This document shows, piece after piece, positions 45,871 to 57,488 of a stretch of DNA of 64,000 bases. How positions within the stretch are numbered: position 1 is the first letter of the stretch; each line of letters opens with the position of its first letter. A model generated the notes under the pieces. It saw only the letters and a program-made list of their open reading frames with translations, was not told where the DNA came from and made no database searches. The position numbers and the translations under genes are program-made. This DNA comes from Lasioglossum baleicum (taxonomy: Eukaryota; Arthropoda; Insecta; Hymenoptera; Halictidae): NCBI RefSeq assembly GCF_051020765.1, contig NC_134942.1, forward strand, positions 4,030,001 through 4,094,000, written 5' to 3'.

Positions 45871-47116
45871 GCGACCCAGTGCTGCCAGATGAGGGGAATC
45901 ACGCCGATATGAGGTACCCCCTCTCTGATGACCAGAGTAAGGCCGTTATTAGACTAGGCCACTGGTGGCGCAACTCGGTTGCGCCACCAGTGGCTCAGCA
46001 CGTCGTGGGGCATTGAAACAAATGTAACCTATTAGACTACGGTAACTGGTGGAGCCACCAAAAATAGTTGCCGATCTGGTGGACGGCATCGGCAACCGGC
46101 CGGGCAACATTTGGTGGCGCCTCCACCAGCCGGGGTATTGATTTGAATGTAGCCTATTAGACAAAGCCACCAAGTTGCGCCACCAGCATCGCGAAAACAT
46201 GAACAATTGACGTTCAAATTACCACCACATTTATCGTAAAATACATAAGAACACGACACAGCGTTACATCTACAGCGGGAATGAACGCTTGGTGGTACCA
46301 CCAGTTACCGATTCATAAAAGCTCTTCAATTCGGTGGCGCCACCAAGTTGCGCCACCAAGTTGCCCACCAGTGGCCTAGTCTAATAACGGCCTAATATGT
46401 GACACGTTGCGCGTGTGCGACAGGGATTGAGTGAGGCAAATGGGAGATGTTGCGCGTGCGCGATGGAGACGCAACAATGGCATGACATTTCGCAGGTTTT
46501 AGGTTATTGCCGCGTAAAATTCACCCATTTACTTATTTCACATACTATGTAATTATTGTATTTCTTTAAAATATAACGTTACAAATAAAACATAATTTGT
46601 CAATTTATCGTGTAGAAGAAAAATGAGTGAATTTATTATCCCAGTCTCTTTTATGCAACTATTTTTGAGAAGCGTATGAGGGTTAACAGTGTTAAAATAT
46701 ATTATGATTTATTGATTTTACTGGAATGTAACTCAGTACTACATACATACAGATTCCAAAATTTTTTCAATTGTACATATAAAAGAAAGCATTCATACTT
46801 CGCTTCACGACTGAAACTCTCACATGTTACAATTAATTTTATTTATAATAAAGAATGTCTATTTAGAACGAACCATATGATTTATTTCATTAAGTACGTA
46901 TATGTACACGAGTACGATACGATACGCGGCAATAACCTAAAACCTGCGAAATGTCATGTCATCTCATCTGTCATCGTTGCGTCCCCATCGCGCACGCGCA
47001 ACGTGTCTCCCATTTGCCCCACTCAATCCTAAAGCGATGGAATAGGATAGTGGAAGGGGAAAAGTAGGAGAGTACCTGGTTGCGATCTCACAACCATCTG
47101 GCAGCACTGGTGCGAC
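45871..47116. mobile_element. large palindromic element carrying a nested MITE
   Basis: The left arm (45871-45940 plus 46393-46513) and right arm (46925-47116) are reverse complements: GCGACCCAGTGCTGCCAGAT against ATCTGGCAGCACTGGTGCGA, ATTGAGTGAGGCAAATGGGA, and TTTCGCAGGTTTTAGGTTAT then TGCCGCG. The left arm is split by a Harbinger-type MITE. The A+T-rich centre of about 410 bp has a 118-codon plus frame (46676-47032) with no known domain. Family unknown. Confidence 0.85.
45941..46392. mobile_element. PIF/Harbinger-type MITE, 452 bp
   Basis: Starts GGCCGTTATTAGACTAGGCC, ends GGCCTAGTCTAATAACGGCC, flanked by a 3-bp duplication TAA (45938-45940, 46393-46395). The 3-bp TWA target and GG..CC ends fit PIF/Harbinger. 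The interior repeats GGTGGCGCCACCA-like blocks on both strands. Frames 45949-46301 (minus) are by-products. Confidence 0.88.
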
Positions 47117-48331
47117 CTGCCCTGTGTAACGGCATTCGCGACGAGCTGAATAGAATATGGAAATAGCAAGCAACTCCATCTCGTGTTCATTAGGCAGTTG
47201 CGTGTTTATCAATGTTACCAAACTTTTTTTCTGCACAGAGGTTGATAACATTGATCAGTACCCCAAAATATGAGGGTATGTTTCATTCGAATTTCATTTG
47301 GTTTTTTTTCAGGAACATCGGGGAGGAATAATTCGTTTAATCTCGATTCCATCCAATTCGCATACAAAAGTGTAGAATTGCGGGAAGTTCCGCGGTCCAG
47401 CGGCGGCGCGTTCCGCGTTTGTTTTCACTGGTACGGCGCGGCGGCGTGTTTCAAACTTCAGAGTTCATTGGCAACTGCAACCCTCGGTTCGCCTCACGTC
47501 TGCCATTCTTCCCGTTACGCAAAGCATAATTCCCTCTGGCTGCGCATACATATATCGGGGGAAGAAAGAACGTCGAACCCGACGGGGTTAGAATGGAAGC
47601 ATAAAATGAAAACATCAAAGACCGCATTCTGTTGCCGTTTCAGGAGAAATGTATCCCCGAGTCGTTTGGCAGACCGACAAAGCGATTGTCGGTGTTGTCT
47701 TTGTGCAGGCACGCCAGGAGTGATTGATCGGAAAATATTTCCACGCGATACCTGAATCGCTTGAACTTTCACGGTCGTCGAGAAATGTCCTGGTGATCTA
47801 CATTTTTCTGTGCTGGACGAACGGATTATTAAGAACATTAGAGCCGAATAATGAATAGCCAAATAAAACATTTTGTATCGATTGCATTTTTTACAATATT
47901 GTTCATTAATTTATCAATATTATTCGTTTGAGGTGACACGGAATTTTTATCAGCTCATTTTACGGAATATTTTAATTCGCATGACGGGAGCCAGTCTTAA
48001 ATTTCCCCGATTAATCAGCAGCTCTTTGATTATGGAACGAAAGAAATTTACGGTCATATTGAAATAACCATTTCATTAGATCGTTTTACACACGGTTCAC
48101 CATTGTCACGGTGGTGGAACGCTTTATTTCCGGGCCGTCAGTCGCAGACGTTTTACTATCTCGTCGAACATTCAATAATTTATTACGGTCTTATTACTCC
48201 GTTACAGTTCGATAGACAAAATTCTTTGACGGTACAAACGATGTGTTAATTGATTGCTGAACGAACTCGTGCAGCTACTTGTATTAATGCTAGATACTAA
48301 ATGCTCTTACATCGTTGCCAAAGCTTACAAC
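47117..48331. other. no confident gene; G+C-rich patch
   Basis: Opposing frames 47270-47755 (plus, 161 codons) and 47515-47871 (minus) are unrecognised; the plus frame includes a Cys-rich end (CRCCLCAGTPG) that I would not interpret. 47870-48330 is A+T-rich and empty. Confidence 0.35.
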
Positions 48332-49030
48332 AAGACGTAATATTACGTCAGAGACAATCAATAACCGCTCGTCCAAAAACGTAAAATCTCATTAGCCAGT
48401 AAATGCAGGAAATTCTACATCAATGACAATCAGTTATTACAACAAGACGTAATATTACGTCAGAGACAATCAATGACAGCTCGTTCAAAACCGTAAAATC
48501 TCATTAGCCAGTAAATGCAGGAAATTCTACATCAATGACAATCAGTTATTACAACAAGACGTAATATTACGTCAGAGACAATCAATGACCGCTCGTCCAA
48601 AACCGTAACATTCTATTAGCCAGTAAATGCAGGAAATTCTACATCAATGACAATCAGTTGTTACAACAAGACGTAATATTACGTCAGAGACAATCAATGA
48701 CCGCTCGTCCAAAACCGTAACATTCCATTAGCCAGTAAATGCAGGAAATTCTACATCAATGACAATCAGTTGTTACGGCAAGACGTAATATTACGTCAGA
48801 GACAATCAATGACAGCTTGTCCAAAACGTAACATTCCATTAGCCAGTAAATGCAGGAAATTCTACATCAATGACAATCAGTTGTTACAACAAGACGTAAT
48901 ATTACGTCAGCTACAATCAATGACAGCTCGTTCAAAACCGTAACACTGGCCAGTAAAAACAACAAGAAATCGTATACCGATGAGCACCGATGCCAGCTCG
49001 CAGCAGAACGTAATATTACGTCGGTGACAA
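48332..49030. repeat. 112-bp minisatellite with a 16-bp palindrome per unit
   Basis: Units start at 48332, 48444, 48556, 48668, 48780 and 48891, spaced 112, 112, 112, 112 and 111 bp, with a diverged seventh near 49005. Each carries the perfect palindrome GACGTAATATTACGTC and CAGTAAATGCAGGAAATTC. Units are very similar, so the array is young or homogenised. TTACGTCA resembles CRE-type bZIP sites; binding is not shown. Confidence 0.96.
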
Positions 49031-49709
49031 CCTCAGACCATCCGAGTTGCAATTTCACGTCTGCACACGTGTCAACGAGTGCCGAACCCGCGTGGATGGG
49101 AATTTGCAGGATTGTTCCAATATTCTCTCGGTCAGACCGTCGCGTCGAGGGTTGATTCGATGACATTAGAAGCAATTCGCTCAATTCCGTCCATTAACGC
49201 GAATCGATCGGTGTTGGCGCTCGTGCACCGATTTCACCGGCACGGCTGTGACGACAGTTCCCGGACCGATCCATCATCGAACAAACAAAGCCTTCGTCGA
49301 GGAGGTTTTCAGTCTGGCACGAACCGCGAAACCGGTCGCGATGGAACTCGATTAATTAGCATCGCCGCGGGCTGTGTAACAAGCCGAGCTTTTATTTCAG
49401 AAACCCGAACCCCTGTGTCTCACGTGAGCATCCAACGTGACACCTTCGTACCCACCTTTCGCGGACAGAAGTTGTAACCCCGTTGTAAAACTTTCCGATT
49501 TATCGGGAATCAACCTCGCTATCTGTTCACCAACTTTTAATTGCACTGTCTGTTTTATTTATAGAGGCTCTGATCGGAATTACGGTTTCGACGTGGTATA
49601 CGCCAGAGCTATTGATGGAGTTTTGCTGTCTTTCACAGTGTGAAATTTGATTTTTGGTCCAAGAGAACCGGGAGAAGTTTCCAAATCCTTAACAAGATCG
49701 AAGAATTTA
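49031..49709. other. no confident gene
   Basis: Plus frames at 49079-49477 and 49437-49643, G+C-richer in the first half, without recognised motifs. Confidence 0.35.
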
Positions 49710-49711
49710 TA

Positions 49712-50016
49712 CAGGGTACCCCAGAAATGTACTTCCTCGAAGAGGGTGATTCCCGAGGTGATTTGAAGTAACTTTTCTCTTTGCGAAAATGTTCTGCGCG
49801 GCTTCGTTGAGAAGTTATTAACGAAAAACACGGTCCAATCAGGGCGTGGCTAAGACAGGCCCCGCTGAGCGTGACGTAGACGTGCCCTGATTGGTCAGTG
49901 TTTTTCGTTAATAACTCCTGAACGGAGCAGTTGAGACGATTTTCGCAAAGGAACAAGTTACTTCAAATCACCCCGGGAATCACCCTGCTCAAGTGCAACA
50001 TTTTTGGGACATCCTG
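49712..50016. mobile_element. Tc1/mariner-type palindromic MITE
   Basis: Starts CAGGGTACCCCAGAAATGTA, ends TTTTTGGGACATCCTG, flanked by TA (49710-49711, 50017-50018). Inner module GTTATTAACGAAAAACACGG then CCAATCAG is shared with 16028 and 54541, although the rest has diverged. 305 bp, non-coding. Confidence 0.9.
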
Positions 50017-51488
50017 TATAGATGCTATTCTTTGATCTTGAGTTCTGCGATTATACAGCAGAGTTTTCTAAAATAAATTTAATATAACAACGATGTAATG
50101 AATAATCACATCGAAACCAGGCAGTTAGAATGTCGTGGTACAAGAGACTAGACTGCATAGGTTTACAAAATGGTGGATTTGTAGATCAATTTGGCTCGAG
50201 GAGCAGAACAAATGAAGAAACGTTCCATGATTCTGTAGCACGTGTAACGGAATCGGGGATCGGTGTGCCTGAGGAAATCGAAACAAAAGTGTATTCGATT
50301 GATAGTCGCCCTCCCGCGACACTGGGGGGCGGGGCTTCGAATGATCACTCCAGCATCCTCTACGCCACAGCGCGCCGGCAATGATCTATGGTACACTTGC
50401 ACTTTGGGTAAAGACCACAGCGCGGCTCCTATTCCCGTGAGAAAGCACACTCGTTCGCGAATGTCGTGCTCCAATTCTCACGGAGAGCACAGCACTCTTT
50501 CCATTGTTTCCTCCGCCCTGGACAGAAAAATTTCGTTGCTCCGAGGAGAGAGAGAGAGGTCCGAGCGCACGGACACTGACGGGAAGAAAGAAAGAGAGAG
50601 AGAGGGGGAAGGTGAAAAAAAAGGAAAACAAGCAAACCAGTGAATAGAGAACGAGGAAAACGGGGCCGTGCATTTGCAACGGATGCCCGAGACACGGAAT
50701 GCTTGCGCGATTTAATAGTAAATCTCGTTAACGCTGCTCGGTCCTCATCCCTTAAGACGTGTTCTACGGTAAATATTCACTGGTAAAGCTCGATGGCTGC
50801 GACGCAATGGGTGTCCGTCGAATGGAGAAGAACACGAAGGGGCTTGACAAACGGATCGATTAGTAAAGGAGGGATTCTTATCGATCGTAAATTGTTTGAA
50901 CAAACTTGGAATAATGTTTTCGGCGCAACGCACAGTGGTCCAAACTGCTAATTTAGGAGTGCAAAAGTCAAAAAACCAAACATGAAGAGTAGGCATTTAA
51001 TACTGTTTCATACATCAACACATATGTCTGTAGAAGCTAAAATCGACAATTTTACCTCTCAAATCAATTATTGTTAAGTGTGGCATAGGTTGAAAGTAGC
51101 AGTATGACAAGTACATCGATATAAAGGACATCCTTTTCACCTATTATGTATTGTTTAGAACGTTAATATTGATTTCTAATTATAATAGCCGTGTTCAGAA
51201 GCATTAGGAAGATATGAAAAAAAATATAAAACAATTTCTCGGAAATGTTTAAATAATGTTCCTCAAGGAAGTATCGAGAAATTTATTTTTTAAGTTTGTT
51301 GCAGGAAATACTAATGATATTCGCCCGTATTCGCGCTAATTTTCGCATGAATATTAGGAATGGAATATGTAGTTTATAGTTTCATCAAATTTATTTGTAG
51401 AAAAATGCAGACTAGCATTTTTGATAAAACTCACCAAAGCGATTATATTCAAGCGAAAATATAGCTATATGTTGTAAACTGGAATATA
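50017..51488. other. no confident gene; purine-rich run
   Basis: Overlapping frames on both strands at 50125-50695; a GA/GAAA-rich tract at 50552-50630 explains the Glu/Arg- and Ser/Leu-rich translations. A GCACAGTGGTCC motif at 50931-50942 also occurs inverted at 13907. No host gene recognised. Confidence 0.4.
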
Positions 51489-51624
51489 CAGGGTGGACGA
51501 AAAATATCGGGAAACCTTGAAAGTGATAATTATTGATCATTTGAAGTAACTTTTTCAAAAAAAGTTACTTTAAATGACCTCTGGAACCACCCCCAAGTTT
51601 TTCCGACGTTTTTGGGACAGCCTG
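51489..51624. mobile_element. Tc1/mariner-type MITE, 136 bp
   Basis: CAGGGTGGACGAAAAATATC to TTTTTGGGACAGCCTG, flanked by TA (51487-51488, 51625-51626). The halves pair imperfectly along their length around a core CTTTTTCAAAAAAAGTTAC. Confidence 0.88.
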
Positions 51625-52617
51625 TATATTGTAATATCTTTTGGAAATTCGTAAATTTTAGAAATTCTCCGCAATTTGAATACTCATTGTCCGGCGACCT
51701 GTTAAACCCCCTGCGAAATCAACGGCGAGTTTAAACGGGACTCGTATATCAATTCCGGTCGAAGTGGCGGGTCTCTGTTTCAGCGGCATCCACTTTGCGT
51801 CGTGAAAGGACATCGCGAACAGAAGAGTATGCGCCCGGGATAAAGCCTTGTCGATCCTTGAAACTATTCAGGCCTCGAAACAAAGATTGAAATGTGATAC
51901 GGGGGATCCAGTTATGCTTCGACGTTTTCCAATCTCTCCTCTACCCGCATGAGGGATGTTTATTGGAACAAAAGGGAGGCTGCGATGTTTGTTTTGCTGA
52001 AAGATGGATGTCTGCAACCCTTATCGCGAGAAGTTCTCTATTACCGACCGGATGGAGAAGTTATTACTGTTCGTTTCTCCGTGTGATTGATTACTTTCTC
52101 CTATTAACCCTTGGACGTTTAATTATCTAATAAATAATTGATAGGAGTCGGTACAGCAGATATCGTAATTACTTCTGTTTCAGTAAACTTACATTTTTAT
52201 AAATAAGCTACGACCTTTATGTTGTATTAATGATATTAATAGATCAACTAGATTCAATATTATAAATTCAAGTATATCTTTTTTTTATTGGTTATCGTTT
52301 TGCGAAATGATGGCCGGACACAATTTCAGCCGATTTTCTCGGTTTCTGTTGTAGCAATAAACCCTATCGAAAATCCACCTAATTATCCATAATCGCTACT
52401 TACCCTGATACCATCAAATCCCCTAACATTCTGGTTCCTCAGGCACCTCCGGTATTCGTCGATATATCGATACTCTTGAACCGGTAATTTCCATGAAACT
52501 TTGATTAAGCCTCCCATCATTTTCCGTTAGGCTGCTAGTTTCGTAACCTCCGAAACTTAAATCCCTATCCTCAATTAATTCACTCACGAGATAGAATTCC
52601 ACATGGGAATTTATCTC
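51625..52617. other. no gene seen
   Basis: Short frames at 51894-52130 (plus) and 52423-52662 (minus) are unrecognised. No repeats until the array begins. Confidence 0.4.
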
Positions 52618-53930
52618 TAGACTGCGGATGTTACGTGCACGTGTAGTCAAACAAGTTGCCAAATATAATAACCAGACTGCAGATTTTCATGCAAAGTTGC
52701 CTGCATCGATTGTAACGTTTAAAAATCCTCAGCAAAATTATAGCATGTGTATATTCGTATCGTTAAAGTTACTCTGTATACATCTCCCAGAAAACTTTAT
52801 GAAATGGTCAAACAAGTTGCCAAATATAATAACTAGACTGCAGATTTTCATGCAAAGTTGCCTGCATCGATTGTAACGTTTAAAAATCCTCAGCAAAATT
52901 ATAGCATGTGTATATTCGTATCGTTAAAGTTACTCTGTATACATCTCCCAGAAAACTTTATGAAATGGTCAAACAAGTTGCCAAATATAATAACTAGACT
53001 GCAGATTTTCATGCAAAGTTGCCTGCATCGATTGTAACGTTTAAAAATCCTCAGCAAAATTATAGCATGTGTATATTCGTATCGTTAAAGTTACTCTGTA
53101 TACATCTCCCAGAAAACTTTATGAAATGGTCAAACAAGTTGCCAAATATAATAACTAGACTGCAGATTTTCATGCAAAGTTGCCTGCATCGATTGTAACG
53201 TTTAAAAATCCTCAGCAAAATTATAACGTGTGTATATTCGTAACGTTGAAGTTACTCTGTATACATCCCTCAGAAAAATGTATGAAATGGTCAAACAAGT
53301 TGCCAAATATAATAACTAGTCTGCAGATTTTCATGCGAAGTTGCCTGCATCGATTGTAACGTTTAAAAATCCTCAGCAAAATTATAACGTGTCTATATTC
53401 GTAACGTTGAAGTTACTCTGTATACATCCCTCAGAAAAATGTATGAAATGGTCAAACAAGTTGCCAAATATAATAACTAGACTGCAGATTTTCATGCAAA
53501 GTTGCCTGCATCGATTGTAACGTTTAAAAATCCTCAGCAAAATTATAACGTGTGTATATTCGTAACGTTGAAGTTACTCTGTATACATCCCTCAGAAAAA
53601 TGTATGAAATGGTCAAACAAGTTGCCAAATATAATAACTAGACTGCAGATTTTCATGCAAAGTTGCCTGCATCGATTGTAACGTTTAAAAATCCTCAGCA
53701 AAATTATAACGTGTGTATATTCGTAACGTTGAAGTTACTCTGTATACATCCCTCAGAAAACTTTATAAAATGGTCAAACAAGTTGCTAAATATAATAATT
53801 GGACTGCAGATTTTTATGCAAAGTTGCCTGCATCGATTGTAACGTTTAAAAATCCTCAGCAAAATTATAACATGTATATTCGTAACGTTGAAGTTACTCT
53901 GTGTACATTTATAAAATGTATAAAATGGAA
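52618..53930. repeat. 161-bp tandem array containing hAT-MITE termini
   Basis: The anchor AACTAGACTGCAG (first copy AACCAG, last AATTGG) falls at 52670, 52831, 52992, 53153, 53314, 53475, 53636 and 53797: seven intervals of exactly 161 bp. The array opens with a single TAGACTGCGGATGTTACG at 52618. Each unit repeats CTAGACTGCAGATTTTCATG then CAAAGTTGCCTGCATCGATTG, matching the end and subterminal part (TTGTCCGCATCGATTGCAAGG) of the hAT MITE. Units 1-4 and 5-8 form two subtypes (CATGTGTATATTCGTATC versus CGTGTGTATATTCGTAAC). The frames in it are repeat translations. Confidence 0.96.
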
Positions 53931-54540
53931 TAAAATTCCTACGAGGTGTGCAACTGTACCTACGCGTACAAAATGTCAATCTAGAATGTAAAATTGTCTA
54001 GAATTTCTATGAAACAGAAATTGTCAGAGACTTATTGGTCACGCGTTACAGTCCTCAGTACCAGCAGGGGCGAAACAATTTACGTAGGTACGTTCCATTG
54101 ACAATTCTAAAATAAATGTCTGTGCTCCAAAGGGAATGTTCGAGGGACAATCTCCGTGTACACGGAAAAACATGGGGCGGTCTGTGCGGTGCAGTTTTAT
54201 GTTTTAAAGATAAATGGCGCATCCCCTGTAAGTGGTTTGCTTCGCGCAAGGGATGCGACTAGATATAATTTATTTCTGGGTCACACCTCTCGCGTATGCA
54301 CACATAGATAGTCTGCCCCGACTTTTATGAATGTTCAATTGCGATATTGTATCGGCGACATCGATCAGAAGAACGTAATCATCGAATGTTCACTCGTGAT
54401 AAAGTTAGCAGAAACCATGAAAATTATATTTGAGAATTTGTTACGTATATTAAAATTGTATTTTCTTCGGTAATTGTTGATATTGCGAATTTTTATAAAT
54501 TTTTGACATGTGTAAATTTTCTTCAGTAATTTTTGTTCTA
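53931..54540. other. no gene seen
   Basis: A TCTAGAAT motif pair (53980-54004) closes the array region. Short minus frames at 54055-54249 and 54365-54553 are unrecognised. Confidence 0.4.
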
Positions 54541-56553
54541 CAGGGTGTCTCAAAATTAGGTCCGGAGCCGAAAATGGGAGGTTCCTGGGATCATTTCAAG
54601 CGACATTTTCCTTTGAAAAAATGTCGTCCGCGGCTTCGTTAACGAGTTATTAACGAAAAACACGGACCAATCAGAGCGCGAGCTAGACGCGTGCAGCCCG
54701 GCGCGCCGGCAGCCGAGTGTCGGTGGCACGCCGCGATGTCGTAACGAACAAAAGTTTCTCGATGATGTGAATCCTCGCCAATTTCGATAAGCTTTGGATA
54801 TGTTGTCAATACCATGATTCTGAACAACATTTCCCTTTACAGTTTCTGTCGATCGGCTTTAGTTTACGATATTATTGTAAAAATTTGTAATTGTAAATCG
54901 ATCGATGTACTATTTCCTATCCGATTTCGATAATCTTTGGATATGTTGTCAATACCATGATTCTGAACAACATTTCCCTTTACAGTTTCTGACGATCGGC
55001 TTTAGTTTACGATATTATTGCAAAAATTTGTAATCGTAAATCGATCGATGTACTATTTCCTGTCCGATTTCGATAAGCTTTGGATATGTAGTCAAGACCA
55101 TGATTCTGAACAACATTTCCCTTGACGGTTTTCGTCGGTCGGCTTTAGTTTACGATATTATTGTAAAAATTTGTAATTGTAAATTGATCGATGTACATAC
55201 TATCTCCTCGCCGATTTCGATGAGCTTTATTTCAAAGGAAAAAGATATTTAAAACATCGAATTTATAACATATTTCAAAGTCATCGAAATCGGTATGAGG
55301 ACCCACATCATCGGCAACTTTACCCGAACGATAGAAGAAGCACAAACTTATTGAATTAAAAACTCACTTATTCAGCCGTAAATCCATTTGACTACCACAT
55401 ACAACCACCACACTTTTACATAATCTTCGAATCGGTGTTTTCGAGAATCATATGATTCTCGAAAAATCAATGCCATATGATTCTCGAAAAATCAATATCT
55501 CCTTGGGAACGATTTCATTTGTTTTAAACGACGCCTTCATCGAATACATTGTACGCTGGGAGAGCACAGTTTCGCGCGGCATCGCGAAGAGCATCGAACT
55601 CTTTCCGCGTCGGAGTAAGTAATTTCGTTCGATATCGATACGAGTTATAAAAGTGTGCTACGAGTTCAACAATTATGTAAAAGTGTGATGGTTATATGTG
55701 GTAGTCAAATGGATTTACGGCTGAATAAGTGAGTTTTTAATGCAATAAGTTTGTGCTTCTTCTATCGTTCGGGTAAAGTTGCCGATGATGTGGGTCCTCA
55801 CCGATTTCGATGACTTTGAAATATGTTATAAATTCGATGTTTTAAATATCTTTTTCCTTTGAAATGAAGCTCATCGACATCGGCGAGGAGATAGTATGTA
55901 CATCGATCAATTTACAATTACAAATTTTTACAATAATATCGTAAACTAAAGCCGACCGACAAAAACCGTCAAGGGAAATGTTGTTCAGAATCATGGTCTT
56001 GACAACATATCCAAATATTATCGAAATCGGATAGGAAATAGTACATCGATCGATTTACAATTACAAATTTTTACAATAATATCGTAAACTAAAGCCGATC
56101 GACAGAAACCGTCAAGGGAAATGTTGTTCAGAATCATGGTCTTGACAACATATCCAAATATTATCGAAATCGGATAGGAAATAGTACATCGATCGATTTA
56201 CAATTACAAATTTTTACAATAATGTCGTAAACTAAAGCCGATCGACAGAAACTGTAAAGGGAAATGTTGTTCAGAATCATGGTATTGACAACATATCCAA
56301 AGCTTGTCGAAATTGGCGAGGATTCACATCATCGAGAAACTTTTGTTCGTTACGACATCGCGGCGTGCCACCGACACTCGGCTGCCGGCGCGCCGGGCTG
56401 CACGCGTCTAGCTCGCGCTCTGATTGGTCCGTGTTTTTCGTTAATAACTCGTTAACGAAGCCGCGGACGACATTTTTTCAAAGGAAAATGTCGCTTGAAA
56501 TGATCTCAGGAACCTCCCATTTTCGGCTCCGGACCTAATTTTGAGACACCCTG
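54541..56553. mobile_element. 2-kb palindromic Tc1/mariner-type element with internal arrays
   Basis: Starts CAGGGTGTCTCAAAATTAGG, ends CCTAATTTTGAGACACCCTG, flanked by TA (54539-54540, 56554-56555). The arms are about 890 bp each. From the ends inward: a 190-bp terminal module containing ACACGGACCAATCAGAGCG (as in 16028); three 143-bp tandem units (54781, 54924, 55067), mirrored in the right arm; an inner arm; and a loop of about 240 bp with a perfect 28-bp palindrome at 55438-55465 centred on CATATG. The mirrored frames 54639-54830 and 56264-56455 encode the same peptide only because the arms are copies. No transposase. Confidence 0.93.
54781..55213. repeat. 143-bp tandem units in the left arm
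   Basis: Three units with ATTTCGATAAGCTTTGGATA, CATGATTCTGAACAACATTT, CGGCTTTAGTTTACGATATT and AATTGTAAATCGATCGATGT. The inverted counterpart is in the right arm (about 55880-56320). Confidence 0.9.
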
Positions 56554-56983
56554 TATACTGCAAGTTTGTAAAATAGTAGAGAACATTTACAGCACACACA
56601 CACAATTGAATTAAATATTTTCAATTTATTTTGACCGTAAGTAGTCCTTTAGAAACAATTTTTGAATTTTAAATAATTCATTGGGTTTCACTTGGAAATA
56701 GTTTTTTCGGTACGATAAGTACTGAAAATTTATGGGCGGGCATGAAGAGATTGAGAAACGCGTCTGATTATACGCTGCCTCATTCTACTTGTTCCCTCAC
56801 ATCTTCACCCTCGGCTGGGTCATAAATAACGCCCACTTGCGATGAAAAGAATATATTTTTCGAGAAAACATTGCGTGACTCGCCTTGTGAACCATCGTGC
56901 AACGAACTGAACAAATTATTTATTAATATTAATTTAACTTTCAAAGTAGTTGTCATAAGAAATATATTAAGAAACTTCTTAAA
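56554..56983. other. no gene seen
   Basis: A+T-rich spacer between two palindromes. The minus frame 56780-57100 extends into the second palindrome and is incidental. Confidence 0.45.
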
Positions 56984-57488
56984 AGCCATGCTTATATTAA
57001 AATGTACTAGAAAAGAGAAAATAATTTTTTTCCTGGTTTTCCATAAAATGCCGGATCCAGTTAAATGATTAATAATATTTTCCCCCAAAATTTTAAGCAA
57101 TTAGTTCAACATTTCTTCTGTTATAAAATTAGCGTCGGAACAGATAGAAAAATATAAATTTAAATAGAATCATGATATTAGTGACTATAATTTATTATTA
57201 TTTATTATTATTATTATAAAAGCGTGGAGCGCTAAACTATATTAACGTAATCTTCGTGGTCGCTCCACGCTTTTATCTATCTAGTCACTAATGTCATGAT
57301 TTTATTTAAAATATTATATTTTTCTATCTATTCCGACACTAATTTTATAACAGAAGAAATTTTGGATTAATTGCATAAAATTTTTTGGAAAAATATTATT
57401 AATCATTTAACTGGATTCGGTATTTTATGGAGAACCAGGGAAAAAATGATTTTCACCTTTTTAGTGCATTTTAATATAAGCATTTTTA
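56984..57488. mobile_element. palindromic element, arms about 240 bp
   Basis: GCTTATATTAAAATG-type ends at 56989 and 57470; blocks CATTTAACTGGAT, GTTATAAAATTAG and CATGATATTAGTGACTA recur inverted. A perfect 16-bp stem ATAAAAGCGTGGAGCG (57216-57231) pairs with 57261-57276 across 29 bases. A TTATTA microsatellite (57190-57215) interrupts the left arm only. No clear target duplication. Confidence 0.85.

Noticed and set aside
47270..47755. 161-codon frame with a Cys-rich tail as a zinc-binding protein
   Set aside because: Cys spacing matches no motif that I know and an opposing frame overlaps.
48332..49030. CRISPR array
   Set aside because: The 112-bp unit repeats as a whole with no variable spacers, and the context is an insect genome.
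54639..54830. Two near-identical 63-residue proteins (54639-54830 minus and 56264-56455 plus)
   Set aside because: They mirror each other because they lie in the arms of one palindrome.
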